64,000 bases of DNA. Source: Bacilliculturomica massiliensis. GTDB taxonomy: Bacteria; Bacillota; Clostridia; Peptostreptococcales; Anaerovoracaceae. The DNA is taken from positions 310,001 through 374,000 of the forward strand of contig NZ_LR027603.1 in NCBI RefSeq assembly GCF_900605495.1. Reading direction: 5' to 3'. Each line of letters opens with the position of its first letter. The first letter of the stretch is position 1. The translations under genes were made by a program, and so were the position numbers. The notes under the pieces were generated by a model. That model saw only the letters and a program-made list of their open reading frames with translations, did not search any database and was not told the origin of the DNA. Positions 7,434 through 17,004 of this stretch are shown in pieces.

Positions 7434-10400
7434 ATGAAAGGGAAAGAAGCAGGCAGTTGGAAAAGGCGACTGCTTCCGATCTGTCTGGCGCTGGTTCTGG
7501 TTTTCGGTTCCGCGGCGCCGGCAGGGCTGTTCTCGCAGGCAGAAGCGGGGACAGCGGTCTATGGCGCGGAAACCATGCCGGTCCCGGTGCTGGACTGGAA
7601 TTTTGACCAGGCGTCAAACGGTACGGTGCCAGACGCCAGCGGAAACGGACGGGCGGGGACCATCGTAAACGGAACGCTGACACAGGACGGGCAGCGGGGA
7701 CAGGTGCTGGATCTGAACGGAACCAGCGCCTACGTGTCTGGAAAAGGCCCCGACGGTCTGGAACAGGCCACCATCGCCATGTGGGTGAAGGAACGGTCCT
7801 ATCCTGCCGGTGGAAGCTTGAGGTCTCTGTTTTCCTGCAACGGCTGGACGCAGAGACTGGTCCACATCCATCGCTCGGGAAAGGGACTGAACTGGGACCT
7901 GAACGGGGCGTCTCCGGCGGCGGAATCCGCCATGCCGGCCAGCAGCGAAGACCTGAACCAGTGGGTCCACTACGCCTTTACCTATGACAAAAACGCAAAG
8001 AAGCTGCTGGCATACAAAAATGGAGAACTTGTCAAAACCATCGATTTATCAGCCGTGCAGACTTTGAATCTGGATGGCGGTTTCAGCCTTGGGGCGTGGA
8101 GAAACGGCAGTAACATGGAACGGTTCTCCGACATGCAGGTGGATGAGGTGGCCCTATATGACCGCGCCCTGACTCAGGAGCAGCTGCGGCAGCTGTACAG
8201 CAGCGCCGGGGCAGGAAACGCCAATTCCAATAGCAGCGTCAACAGCACGTCCGGGGCTTCCTCCGCGGAAGCCAGGCTGCAGAACGGGGAGTATCTCAGA
8301 CTGGGGGGCATGATCTGGAGAGTGATCGACGCCTCCAGCCAGAATGAGACCATGCTGCTGGCGGAAAACTGTCCGGCGGCCATGCTGTACGCAGATACCA
8401 ACAACATCTGGGACACCTCCCGGGTGTGCGCATATCTCAACGGCGAGTTCCTGAAGCGGTTTGGCGAGCAGGAACAGCAGGTGCTGATCAACGGTCAGTG
8501 GAACACCTATGTGGACGGCGGCGCAAGTCCCACGGAGACAGGCCGCTACACGGTGGGCGTGCCCTCGAAGACAGAGCTGGAGGCCGCCGCGGCCGCGGTG
8601 GGAGCGGACGTCAAAAAGTGCAGCCAGAACTACTGGATCCGCACCAGAGTCAGCGGAGACAACTCCAAAGGCATGCTGGCCCTGGCGGACGGCAGCGGCT
8701 ATGAGACGCTGAAAACCAACACCCAGGGCTCCCGCTGGTCCGACGCGGGGGTGCGGCCCATGATCTGCGTCAACGCAGCGCGGATGCTGCTTGGGGGAAG
8801 CGGGACCAGCGCCGATCCGTACACCATGACGGGAGTGGGCGAGGCGCCTCAGCTTCAGACCCCCAATTACCGAATTATCGTGAAAACGGGAGCCGAGCTC
8901 TTCGGAGCCCGGGCCACCGACAGGTATACAAAAGAAGCCTTTGATCTGAAGCTGAAGCTGATCGGAAGCAAGGGAGAGGGCGACTGGTTCACCATTAACC
9001 CCTTCGGAGAAAAAGGCGAAAAGCCGGCGGCGGGAAGTGAGACCGCCTACGCCATCGCCACCAGAGACGTGGGAGCGGTGGAACGGATCCAGTACAGGGC
9101 GGCGGGAAGCGCCAGCACGGCGGACTGGTACATCACCAGCATCACCGTGGGGCAGCAGGACGCCAAAGGAGCGGTCACAAACGAGGCGTCCTTCCAGGTA
9201 CACCAGTGGGCGCTGAACTCCTACGAGAGCACCATCAGCCTGGGCAGCGAATACACCATGACGGTGAAGACCGGAAACGTGGCGCTGGCGGGGACGGACT
9301 CCAACATCTACGTGCGCCTGATCGGCGACTACGGAACGACGGACGAGGTAAAGATCAATCCCAGCTTCTCCGGAAACGCCTTTGAAAAGGGAAAGACGGA
9401 TCAGGCCGACGTGCTGTTCAACTGCGACGTGGGCAAGGTGAAGGAGATCCAGGTGCGCTCCGACATGAGATGGGCGGGTGCGGACTGGTATCCCGACTGG
9501 ATCAAAGTGAAGCAGAAGGGAGGAAGCCAGGAGACCACCTTCCAGATCGGGGAGTGGATCGCGGACAAGAACACGCGGATCTTCACCACAGTGCCCAGAA
9601 ACAGCACCCAGTACAAGCTGACGGTGACCACGGGAAGCGATCTGGGAGCGGGAACGGACTCTGATATCTACGTGAAGCTGATCGGAACCAACGGAGAGAC
9701 GGCGGAGCGGGAGATCAGCGAGCTCTATGCTGGCAACGCCTTCGAGAGAGATACGACCCATGAGGTCATCGTCAACTTCGACAAGAACATCGGAACGATG
9801 CAGAAGATCATGGTGCGTTCGGATATGAGCTGGGTGGGAGCGGACTGGAAGCTCTCGAAGATCAAGGCGGAACCCATCGTCAACGGCGAGGTGATGCCGG
9901 GGACCGAATTCATCGCCGACGAGTGGATCAACGACACCCAGTGGAGGACCTACGCCGGAGAACCCAGGGATGCGTCGGAGAGCAGGGAATACCGTCTGAC
10001 GGTGAAGACCTCCAACTCGGACACCTTTGCAGGAACGGACGCGGATATCTATGTGAAGCTCATCGGAAGCAGCGGAACCACGGAGGAGAGGGAGCTGACG
10101 GGTCTGTACAGCGGAAACGCCTTCGAGAAGGGGACGACCCACACGGTGACCGCCAAATTCGATAAGAACATCGGAACGATCAGGCAGCTGCAGCTGCGCT
10201 CGGATATGAGCGGAGTGGGGCCGGACTGGCTGGTGGAAAGCATTCAGGTGGATCCGATCTTCCAGAATCAGGTGCAGAGCGGGGGAACGACCTTCGTGAT
10301 GAAGGAATGGATCACGGACAAGAACTGGCACACCTTCTCGGTGGACGCCAGCGCCATTACCCAGTATCAGTTCACCATCAAGACCACGGACAAGTTCCTT

Positions 10401-10715
10401 GCGGGAACGGATTCCAACATCTACGTGCAGCTGGTGGGGGACAAGGGAATCACCAACGAGCGGGAATTCAACGAGCTGATCAGCGGAAACGCCTTTGAGC
10501 GGGGAGACACGGATCAGGTGACGATCACCTTCAACAACGCCATCGGAACGCTGCAGAAGATCCGGATCCGTTCGGATATGAAATGGGCGGGAGCGGACTG
10601 GCACCTGAGCTGGATCAAGGTGCAGCCCATGCTGAACGGCTCGCCCTATGGAGCGTCGAAGACGTTTCAGTTTAACCAGTGGATCGATACGACAAATGTC
10701 TATGAAAAGCAGTAG
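7434..10715 (+). CDS. exported LamG / DUF6273-like / five-PLAT-domain protein
   Basis: This protein of about 1093 residues is exported and probably binds glycans, lipids or host surfaces. ATG 7434 is chosen over the GTG at 7416 because AGGAG sits seven bases before it. A signal peptide covers about 1-40. A concanavalin/LamG domain spans about 53-256 (VLDWNFDQ, TIAMWVKE, MQVDEVALYDRALT). Residues about 280-455 resemble DUF6273, the WRVID...RPMICVN type. Five PLAT/LH2-like repeats start near residues 477, 606, 726, 852 and 978, each with a variant of VKTG...AGTDSNIYV and SDM..AGADW; the first is the most divergent. There is no LPXTG, SLH or C-terminal membrane helix. It is followed after 15 bp by the M6-like peptidase gene and preceded by the invertible recombinase segment. 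Confidence 0.85.
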   Translation: MKGKEAGSWKRRLLPICLALVLVFGSAAPAGLFSQAEAGTAVYGAETMPVPVLDWNFDQASNGTVPDASGNGRAGTIVNGTLTQDGQRGQVLDLNGTSAYVSGKGPDGLEQATIAMWVKERSYPAGGSLRSLFSCNGWTQRLVHIHRSGKGLNWDLNGASPAAESAMPASSEDLNQWVHYAFTYDKNAKKLLAYKNGELVKTIDLSAVQTLNLDGGFSLGAWRNGSNMERFSDMQVDEVALYDRALTQEQLRQLYSSAGAGNANSNSSVNSTSGASSAEARLQNGEYLRLGGMIWRVIDASSQNETMLLAENCPAAMLYADTNNIWDTSRVCAYLNGEFLKRFGEQEQQVLINGQWNTYVDGGASPTETGRYTVGVPSKTELEAAAAAVGADVKKCSQNYWIRTRVSGDNSKGMLALADGSGYETLKTNTQGSRWSDAGVRPMICVNAARMLLGGSGTSADPYTMTGVGEAPQLQTPNYRIIVKTGAELFGARATDRYTKEAFDLKLKLIGSKGEGDWFTINPFGEKGEKPAAGSETAYAIATRDVGAVERIQYRAAGSASTADWYITSITVGQQDAKGAVTNEASFQVHQWALNSYESTISLGSEYTMTVKTGNVALAGTDSNIYVRLIGDYGTTDEVKINPSFSGNAFEKGKTDQADVLFNCDVGKVKEIQVRSDMRWAGADWYPDWIKVKQKGGSQETTFQIGEWIADKNTRIFTTVPRNSTQYKLTVTTGSDLGAGTDSDIYVKLIGTNGETAEREISELYAGNAFERDTTHEVIVNFDKNIGTMQKIMVRSDMSWVGADWKLSKIKAEPIVNGEVMPGTEFIADEWINDTQWRTYAGEPRDASESREYRLTVKTSNSDTFAGTDADIYVKLIGSSGTTEERELTGLYSGNAFEKGTTHTVTAKFDKNIGTIRQLQLRSDMSGVGPDWLVESIQVDPIFQNQVQSGGTTFVMKEWITDKNWHTFSVDASAITQYQFTIKTTDKFLAGTDSNIYVQLVGDKGITNEREFNELISGNAFERGDTDQVTITFNNAIGTLQKIRIRSDMKWAGADWHLSWIKVQPMLNGSPYGASKTFQFNQWIDTTNVYEKQ

Positions 10716-10730
10716 GGAGAGGAGAAACAC

Positions 10731-12059
10731 ATGAAGCAAAGAACAACGATCGCCATGCGAATGAAACGAAGACTGGCCCTGCTCCTCTGCGCCTGCCTGC
10801 TGTTGACCGCAGCGCCGCAGATGTTCCCGGCAGCCTGGGACAGCGCGGCCTACGGGACCACGGAGAGCTCGGCGCTGCGCAAGAGAGCGGAGCTGGTGGT
10901 GTTCATCCGGTTCAAGGGGGAGAAGGAGTTCGTCTCCGGCACGACCGCCAATCCGGTGGTGACGCTGCTGGACGGAAGCCAGATCAACTTAAACGAGTGG
11001 TACAACGCCCAGAACGCGGGGGATTACGCGGAGGACCCGTCTCTGAACCAGTTCGTGCAGAAGGTGAGCTACAACGGTATATTAGCCAAGCCCATCTATA
11101 CCTCGGCCTCGTCGGACAATACAAAAATGGTGTCCTATGAATGCGACACGAAGGCCGGCGACGCGGACTTCAGCGATAACATCTGGTTTAAGGATGTGCA
11201 GGCCAAGGCGCTGCAGGCGGTGGAGGCCAGCATACCCGAGGACGCTATTCTGGACTACGACAACAACGGGCGTATCGACAACTGTATGTTCCTGTGGGGT
11301 CCGACAAAGTCCAACGCCTTTTTCTACTACATGAGCTCTGGAGACGGCTCTCAGGCCCACCAGTGGTCCATGTGGAACAAGAATGTGCGGATTCGCGGAA
11401 AGCGGGCCGACAGCTATGTGCGCAACTTCATCTATTCCAAAGCGAACATTAACGTCATAGGGGCCGCGTTCGACAAATCCGCCATGGTGCATGAATTCAT
11501 GCACACCCTGGGGCTGCCGGACCTGTACAGCAATGACCAGTGGTACAGCTGGCTGGTGGGAAGCTCCTATCTGCCGGTGGGAGACTGGGACATTCAGTCG
11601 GACCACAGCGAATACGGCAGTACCTTCCTGGCTCAGCGGATCCGCTATTTCAATACGGGCACCTTCGGGGAGATCACGAAAAGCGGGACGTACACCCTCT
11701 ACGATGTAAACGAACCGAATCCGGCCAACGGGATCAACGGCTACAAGATCCCCACCAGCCGCAGCAACGAGTACTTTGCCATCGAGTACCGCAGAGGCGT
11801 TACAGACGGAGCGGCGGCGGAGCACGGGGACGGCATTCTGGTCTACCGGGTGAAGACAGATAAGAGCGGAAACGTGGAAGGGGATGAAGAGATCCATCTG
11901 TACGGCAGGGTGGCGGGCTTCAACAGTACGGCAAGCATGGCAGACAGCAAGGACGGCATCGGCGATCTGCCGGGCACCGTCGTCTCCACGCGAAACGATC
12001 TGGAGTTTACCGACGGGACATGTGGAGACGGTGATAATGATGCGGCATTGTGGTTTTGA
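10731..12059 (+). CDS. exported M6-like metallopeptidase, C-terminally truncated
   Basis: This 442-residue secreted zinc protease resembles the immune-inhibitor-A (M6) group. A GGAGAGGAG ribosome site precedes the ATG, and a signal peptide covers about 1-40. The zinc site is HEFMHTLGLPD with H254, E255 and H258. Later segments, LPVGDWDIQ and the NEYFAIEYR strand, also fit M6. The protein runs normally as far as DLEFTDGT, where relatives continue with a further beta domain. Here the frame instead runs into CGDGDNDAALWF and stops, exactly where the DNA turns AT-rich, so the 3' end was probably lost by recombination. The catalytic core looks intact, so activity is possible. Confidence 0.82.
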   Translation: MKQRTTIAMRMKRRLALLLCACLLLTAAPQMFPAAWDSAAYGTTESSALRKRAELVVFIRFKGEKEFVSGTTANPVVTLLDGSQINLNEWYNAQNAGDYAEDPSLNQFVQKVSYNGILAKPIYTSASSDNTKMVSYECDTKAGDADFSDNIWFKDVQAKALQAVEASIPEDAILDYDNNGRIDNCMFLWGPTKSNAFFYYMSSGDGSQAHQWSMWNKNVRIRGKRADSYVRNFIYSKANINVIGAAFDKSAMVHEFMHTLGLPDLYSNDQWYSWLVGSSYLPVGDWDIQSDHSEYGSTFLAQRIRYFNTGTFGEITKSGTYTLYDVNEPNPANGINGYKIPTSRSNEYFAIEYRRGVTDGAAAEHGDGILVYRVKTDKSGNVEGDEEIHLYGRVAGFNSTASMADSKDGIGDLPGTVVSTRNDLEFTDGTCGDGDNDAALWF

Positions 12060-12334
12060 GAAAAAATAGAGACTTGAACCAGAAGATATAGTGGTTTTGG
12101 GCGCGAGTCGAGCGAAAAACAGGGCAAAAAATTGTCGGTTTTAACCCTTTCACAGATGAAGAAAGATATTTATGATATGGAAAGATTCAAGGTTAGCAGA
12201 CGAAAAATGACTGTATTGAGATATAAATGAAAATGAGTGTAAGTGATATAAAACAGATCGTAGTGCAAAATAATAGCTGCTATTCTTTACACCTTCAATA
12301 CACTGTAATGTTATGATATAGGTAGCGTCTCCAG

Positions 12335-12472
12335 ATGGAAAAGCTACAATATATTATTGAAGAAGGTAAAGATTCAAGAAGAATACTAGCGGGTTCTAAG
12401 GGTATTGGTAGATTTGCCAGAGCACGTTTAGGGGCAACTGCCGAAGTGTATTTGAAAATGAAGAAGGAATAG
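12335..12472 (+). pseudogene. fragment of a HATPase (GHKL ATP-binding) gene
   Basis: A 45-codon frame contains RRILAGSKGIGRFARARLG, which matches the conserved ATP-lid motif (usually GxKGIGRFAAxRLG) of histidine-kinase-like ATPases often found in multigene defence loci. Upstream N-box sequence and everything downstream are absent, so this is a remnant rather than a working gene. It lies 67 bp before the DUF6602 gene. Confidence 0.6.
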
Positions 12473-12539
12473 ACTGTTTTATAGAGTAGAAGTAAAAAAT
12501 TAGATAAATAGGTATATGGATTAAAATTTAAATGAGTGT

Positions 12540-13415
12540 ATGAAAATGGCAAATGTAATTTATAGTACAATAATTAAGAGAAGGATTGATAACTTTTACA
12601 ATACATTCGGAATAGATGCGGATACTATTTTTAAAAATAATAGAAATCTTATACATCCTGGCGAGTTTGGTAAATATAGAGAAGAAACATTAAAAGAACT
12701 GTTAAGGTTAGTGTTGAATCGAAGTTTTTCAATAGCAGAAGGTTTTATCATAACTTCAAATGATAAAATAAGTACACAGTGCGATATATTAGTCTATAAC
12801 ACTAACGCTAGTCCTGTAATAAACGATAGCTTTGTTAAATTTTTTCCGATAGAAGAGGTAAATGCTATTATAGAAGTCAAATCAGATCTCTCTATGTCTG
12901 ATTTTAAAAACGCTCTTATAAAATTAGCACAGAATAAGATGTTAACCGATGAACGAATAGGAAGGCCGTATTCCCAAAAAGTATTTGCTGGGGAAATGGA
13001 TCTGTTAGGGACATATCTTGTTTGTAAGAAACTAAATTTTTCAATAGAAAATATAGATATGAGTAATATTTATAATGATATACCACAAAAATATTGGCAT
13101 AATGGAATATTAAGTTTAGAAGATGGATATTTAGGCTATAGAATGCAATATGATGATTTACCCGATTCAATGGATGTGACGAGAGGAAAATTACTAACTT
13201 CTAATTATAAAAGAGCAGAGGATACTGAATATTCGGTACACATTGAAGGAAATTGCATTTATAATTGTAAACCTAACTATTATAAAAAATCATTCAAAAA
13301 TAAATATATTGATATAGAAGAGTTTCTTATTTGCATTGACAAAGTATTAAAGCTTATGAATAGATATGAAGCTGATCCAATATGTTATTTGGGTTTTAAT
13401 ACGAGCGATTTTTAG
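12540..13415 (+). CDS. DUF6602-type putative nuclease
   Basis: This 291-residue protein is coded by strongly AT-rich DNA. The N-terminal half matches the DUF6602 pattern: REETLKELLRLVL, then AEGFIITSNDKISTQCDILVY and VNAIIEVKSDLS. The D...ExK spacing (the Asp of QCDILVY near residue 82, EVK near 112) is the signature of a PD-(D/E)xK nuclease-like fold. The C-terminal half (about 150-291) is unrecognised. Such proteins turn up near restriction and other defence genes, and here a HATPase remnant lies beside it, but a defence role is inference. The ribosome site is weak (GAGTG), and ATG 12546 is an alternative start. Confidence 0.65.
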   Translation: MKMANVIYSTIIKRRIDNFYNTFGIDADTIFKNNRNLIHPGEFGKYREETLKELLRLVLNRSFSIAEGFIITSNDKISTQCDILVYNTNASPVINDSFVKFFPIEEVNAIIEVKSDLSMSDFKNALIKLAQNKMLTDERIGRPYSQKVFAGEMDLLGTYLVCKKLNFSIENIDMSNIYNDIPQKYWHNGILSLEDGYLGYRMQYDDLPDSMDVTRGKLLTSNYKRAEDTEYSVHIEGNCIYNCKPNYYKKSFKNKYIDIEEFLICIDKVLKLMNRYEADPICYLGFNTSDF

Positions 13416-13419
13416 TAAT

Positions 13420-13515
13420 ACATTTCAAGCTTCCGCTGGAAGGTATGACCACATTGGTGAGTTCAAGGTTAAAGACTATGTGGAGCGTCCACATGTGTAT
13501 GTGAAAGATAAGTAA
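13420..13515 (+). pseudogene. orphan 3' end of an unknown gene
   Basis: After the DUF6602 stop, a different frame encodes a protein-like tail (TFQASAGRYDHIGEF, then VKDYVERPHVYVKDK) before a TAA at 13513-13515. Its composition is less AT-rich than DUF6602 and it has no plausible start or ribosome site. It looks like the last part of a gene cut off by insertion of the island. No family is recognised. Confidence 0.35.
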
Positions 13516-13610
13516 ATGCGTAACAGTGTAAGGCTAAGTGACAGATCAGTTATTATGATAATCTGGACAACACGAAATGACAATAAAGTAACAAAAATAG
13601 GAGTGAACGC

Positions 13611-15218
13611 ATGAGATTTGATTCGTTATATTCAGAATATCCCACGAGACGTAGCGCTGTGTTCGGCAAAAAAGGGATGGTGTGCACGTCCCAGCCGCTG
13701 GCGGCCCAGGCGGGACTGGATATCTTGAAACGCGGCGGGAATGCCGTGGACGCGGCGGTGGCTGCCGCAGCGTGTCTGACGGTGGTGGAGCCCACCAGCA
13801 ACGGGATCGGCGGCGACGCTTTTGCGCTGGTATGGATGAAGGAGCGGCTTCACGGTTTAAACGCCAGCGGGCCGGCGCCGGCGGGAATAGACGCGGAAGC
13901 CCTGCGCGCCATGGGATATTCCAATGTTCCGCAGTATGGCTGGATCCCCGTTACCGTGCCGGGCGCGCCTTCGGCCTGGGCGGCGTTGTCAAAGCGGTTC
14001 GGGAGACTGCCTTTTGAAGAATTATTGAAGCCGGCCATCGGATACGCAGAGGAGGGCTTTCCTGTTTCACCTGTCGTTTCGCGGCTGTGGGACAGGGCCT
14101 TTGGGGAAAGCTGCGAGCATATGAAGGATGATTTTTTCCGCCATTGGTTTGAGACATTCGCGCCGGAAGGAAGAGCGCCCCGGGCGGGAGAAGTGTGGAG
14201 CAGCGCAGACCACGGAAGAACGCTTCGCAGGATCGCGGAGAGCGGCGGGGAGGACTTTTATCGGGGCGGGCTGGCGGAAGAGATCGACAGCTTTTCCAGA
14301 GCCGCCGGAGGTTTTATCAGAAAAGAAGATCTGGCCCAATATCAACCTCAGTGGACGGATCCGATCTCTGTAAATTACAGGGGCTACGACGTCTGGGAGC
14401 TGCCGCCCAACGGCCATGGGATGGTGGCGCTGATGGCCCTGAATATTCTGAACGGATATGATTTTACGGGCAGAGAACGGGAGGATACATATCATTATCA
14501 GATCGAGGCCCTGAAGTCGGCTTTTGCTGACGGACTGGCGCACATCGCCGATCCCGGTTATATGGAAGCTGACGTAGCGGCCATGCTCTCGGAAACATAT
14601 GCTGATCAGCGCAGATCGCTGATTTCAGACAGGGCGGCGGAACCCTGTCCGGGAAAACCCGAGCAGGGCGGCACCGTATATTTATGTACGGCGGACGGGG
14701 ATGGAAACATGGTTTCCTATATCCAGAGCAATTATATGGGCTTTGGATCGGGTCTTGTGGTGCCAGGTACAGGCATCGCGCTGCACAACCGGGGATGTAA
14801 TTTTTCACTTAAGGAGGGTCATCCCAACTGCCTGGCACCGGGAAAAAGGCCGTATCACACCATCATTCCAGGCTTCATGACCAGGGATGGGAAGGCGGTA
14901 GGCCCCTTTGGCGTGATGGGCGGATTTATGCAGCCCCAGGGGCATGTGCAAATGGTGATGAACGCGGTGGATTTCCACATGGATCCGCAGGAGGCTCTTT
15001 CTGCTCCCCGCTGGCAGTGGACGGAGGGAAGGCGCGTGGCCATCGAACGGGAGGTCTCGCCTGCAATCGTCGAGGGACTGATCCGCAGAGGTCACCAGGT
15101 GACGATCCCCACGGATTTTACGGACTTCGGCCGCGGACAGATCATCTGGCGAACGGAAAACGGAGTGCTGGTGGGAGGAAGCGAACCGAGGACCGACGGC
15201 GTTGTCGCCGCGTGGTAG
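13611..15218 (+). CDS. gamma-glutamyltransferase family protein
   Basis: This 535-residue N-terminal-nucleophile hydrolase cleaves or transfers gamma-glutamyl groups (glutathione and related amides). AGGAG precedes the ATG. The N-terminal LDILKRGGNAVDAAVAAA and NGIGGDAFALVW are classic for the large subunit. The self-cleavage and catalytic residue is Thr355 in PEQGGTVYLCTADGDG, followed by GFGSGLVVPGTGI. There is no signal peptide or lipobox, so it is probably cytoplasmic, as in the shorter YwrD/acylase-like members. It is flanked by unrelated genes and ends at a 10-bp hairpin shared with the convergent helicase operon. GC content is typical of the host. Confidence 0.9.
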   Translation: MRFDSLYSEYPTRRSAVFGKKGMVCTSQPLAAQAGLDILKRGGNAVDAAVAAAACLTVVEPTSNGIGGDAFALVWMKERLHGLNASGPAPAGIDAEALRAMGYSNVPQYGWIPVTVPGAPSAWAALSKRFGRLPFEELLKPAIGYAEEGFPVSPVVSRLWDRAFGESCEHMKDDFFRHWFETFAPEGRAPRAGEVWSSADHGRTLRRIAESGGEDFYRGGLAEEIDSFSRAAGGFIRKEDLAQYQPQWTDPISVNYRGYDVWELPPNGHGMVALMALNILNGYDFTGREREDTYHYQIEALKSAFADGLAHIADPGYMEADVAAMLSETYADQRRSLISDRAAEPCPGKPEQGGTVYLCTADGDGNMVSYIQSNYMGFGSGLVVPGTGIALHNRGCNFSLKEGHPNCLAPGKRPYHTIIPGFMTRDGKAVGPFGVMGGFMQPQGHVQMVMNAVDFHMDPQEALSAPRWQWTEGRRVAIEREVSPAIVEGLIRRGHQVTIPTDFTDFGRGQIIWRTENGVLVGGSEPRTDGVVAAW

Positions 15219-15239
15219 GAAAACAGGGAACAACGCAAA

Positions 15240-15266
15240 AGGCGGACATCTTGGATATGTCCGCCT
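15240..15266. terminator. bidirectional terminator between ggt-like gene and helicase operon
   Basis: AGGCGGACAT (15240-15249) pairs perfectly with ATGTCCGCCT (15257-15266) around a 7-base loop, with AAAA on one flank (a T-run for the minus strand). It serves two convergent genes. Confidence 0.75.
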
Positions 15267-17004
15267 ACACCTTTAACGCCATTGTTTTAGTCTTTAGTAT
15301 GATCTTTCCCTTTCCGGAGAATCCTGCGCCGGGAATTGCCGCTGCGATCCGGTCGATCTGCTGGGGGCCGCCGCTTATCATTAACGACAATCGCTGTGTT
15401 GCTCTAGAGCATGCCACGTAGAATACCTTTTTCATTGCGGGATCTGCAAAACACCCTTCGTCGATATCGGTGATAATGATGACCTTGTTTTCAAGCCCCT
15501 TGAATTTTCTTGCTGTTGTAAATAACACGCCGGCATCTTCGGGAGCGTTTACGAAAGCGATCCCTCCCAGTCTTTTTACGCCCTTCAAGATTGATCTGTC
15601 CTCAGTTTTCATAGTCAGGACAGCGATCTCTTCCTGTTTGAATCCACGATCCAGATAAAACTGTACGATCGCGCCCAGCTTGTGCACGGCGTCTTTTTCT
15701 GCAAATACAATCGTCGGCGGCTCACCCGAAATATGATTCATTTTTTGCAGGACGTCGTAATCGATGACGCTATAGGCGGTCTTTGCTATTTCCATGGTGT
15801 TCCTGCAATTTTTAGACAGAAGGAGCCGGCATTCCGACTGAGCGATCCAGGTCAGATCTTCTTTACTGTCTTTGCCCGTGGATCTGTCGTATGTGACGAT
15901 CTGATTCTTGTCATAAAAGACAAAACAATGACTGTCGCGAAGTTCACACAGATCTTTAAAGAACAGGATCTCTTTATCGCCCAGATCCTGCGCTTCGTCG
16001 ATGATGATATCGTCATACGGGAAGTGGTCGATATCGATTTGTTCATAAGCACGCAGCCGTTTTTCTGCGTTTCCGGCTTCGCCCCGGCAAAATTCTGCGG
16101 CAAAGGTATCTGCGTTGTAGTAATCTACATTTTCTTTCGGGCAATTATTTTTCAGATAGCGGTATAAAAAAGAATTGTAACACAGGAACAAAACTCTGCG
16201 GCCCTGTCTGCCAAATCGTTCTGCCGCCATCTGTGCGATCATCGTTTTGCCTGTGCCGGCAGCTCCCTGAATTGCGGCATACCGCTGTTCTTCTATGTAA
16301 TCCAGCAATACGGACTGCTCGTTGGTCAATCGGATAAAAGCATTGTCGATCTCGGTCTTTAATATGCTGGGAGACGGCGTGAGATCGAAATCAGGAGCGA
16401 TGATATTCTTGATCGATTCCACCTGCTGATCGGTGAGAACTGTTTTCTGCCGCGCTCCGTAACCGAGATAGACGGCTTTAAGCCGCTGTTCCAGCGAAGG
16501 GCCGGGCTCAGAAGAAAACACGCTGGAATCCAGAATGGCAAATGAAACATCGTGATAGTTTGCAGGCAGGTTCTGGTGCGGATCAAATTGACAGGCAGGA
16601 AACCAGATCAGCGGCTCTATGCATATGCGTCCTTCCCATTTTAAAGCGGTCTTTTCGATGACCCTCCTGAAATGCTGGATGCCCCGCTGGGCCTGACTAA
16701 GCGGGTCGTTCCCCTCGTCCAATACGATTTCTTTTTTTGTTACAGAGTTTTGCTGATGCATGAGTCCGTCCTGAAAGTAGCAGTGTCCGCCTTTGACTTC
16801 TAACAGCAGAATGCCGTAATCTTTATGGAGGATCAGATAGTCGTTCTCATACCAGGTAAAGTTCCGATTGATGTTTTTTCTTACCCACTGGACCGAATGA
16901 AATATGATAAAATCATTGGGCAGTCTGCTCAGTTCATCATAAGCAAGCTGCTCGGAATTGGGAGCGTTGATTTTTTCACGCAGACGGGGATACATATACG
17001 CCAT
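15265..17004 (-). CDS. NERD-domain nuclease / UvrD-like SF1 helicase
   Basis: This 579-residue protein has two parts. Residues about 12-125 form a NERD (nuclease-related) domain with NDYLILHKDYGILLLEVKGG carrying the Asp, Glu and Lys of the endonuclease-like core. Residues about 225-575 form a superfamily 1 helicase with Walker A GAAGTGKT (247-254) and Walker B IIIDEAQD (334-341). Near the end come VKRLGGIAFVNAPEDAG and FYVACSRATQRLSLM (motif VI). Its start codon overlaps the stop of the upstream RecQ-like helicase gene (TAATG), so the two are translationally coupled. Processing or destruction of foreign or damaged DNA is likely. The pair resembles a two-gene defence operon, though no named system is assigned. 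Confidence 0.85.
   Translation of the reverse strand: MAYMYPRLREKINAPNSEQLAYDELSRLPNDFIIFHSVQWVRKNINRNFTWYENDYLILHKDYGILLLEVKGGHCYFQDGLMHQQNSVTKKEIVLDEGNDPLSQAQRGIQHFRRVIEKTALKWEGRICIEPLIWFPACQFDPHQNLPANYHDVSFAILDSSVFSSEPGPSLEQRLKAVYLGYGARQKTVLTDQQVESIKNIIAPDFDLTPSPSILKTEIDNAFIRLTNEQSVLLDYIEEQRYAAIQGAAGTGKTMIAQMAAERFGRQGRRVLFLCYNSFLYRYLKNNCPKENVDYYNADTFAAEFCRGEAGNAEKRLRAYEQIDIDHFPYDDIIIDEAQDLGDKEILFFKDLCELRDSHCFVFYDKNQIVTYDRSTGKDSKEDLTWIAQSECRLLLSKNCRNTMEIAKTAYSVIDYDVLQKMNHISGEPPTIVFAEKDAVHKLGAIVQFYLDRGFKQEEIAVLTMKTEDRSILKGVKRLGGIAFVNAPEDAGVLFTTARKFKGLENKVIIITDIDEGCFADPAMKKVFYVACSRATQRLSLMISGGPQQIDRIAAAIPGAGFSGKGKIILKTKTMALKV

Larger units (their letters stand above)
12060..13610. mobile_element. 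AT-rich island inserted at the peptidase 3' end
   Basis: Base composition shifts sharply to AT-rich here and returns to GC-rich at the gamma-glutamyltransferase gene. The island holds a HATPase scrap (12335-12472), the DUF6602 gene (12540-13415) and a short orphan reading frame ending at 13515. No integrase, transposase or clear terminal repeat was found, so the means of entry is unknown. Between 12060 and 12334 nothing recognisable was seen. The composition change and the broken genes point to horizontal transfer followed by decay. Confidence 0.6.

Noticed and set aside
8154-10739. Long minus-strand frame of 861 codons across the PLAT-protein gene
   Set aside because: It is a mirror of the repetitive GC-rich coding strand, with no domains and no ribosome site. 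The plus-strand protein has clear family motifs.
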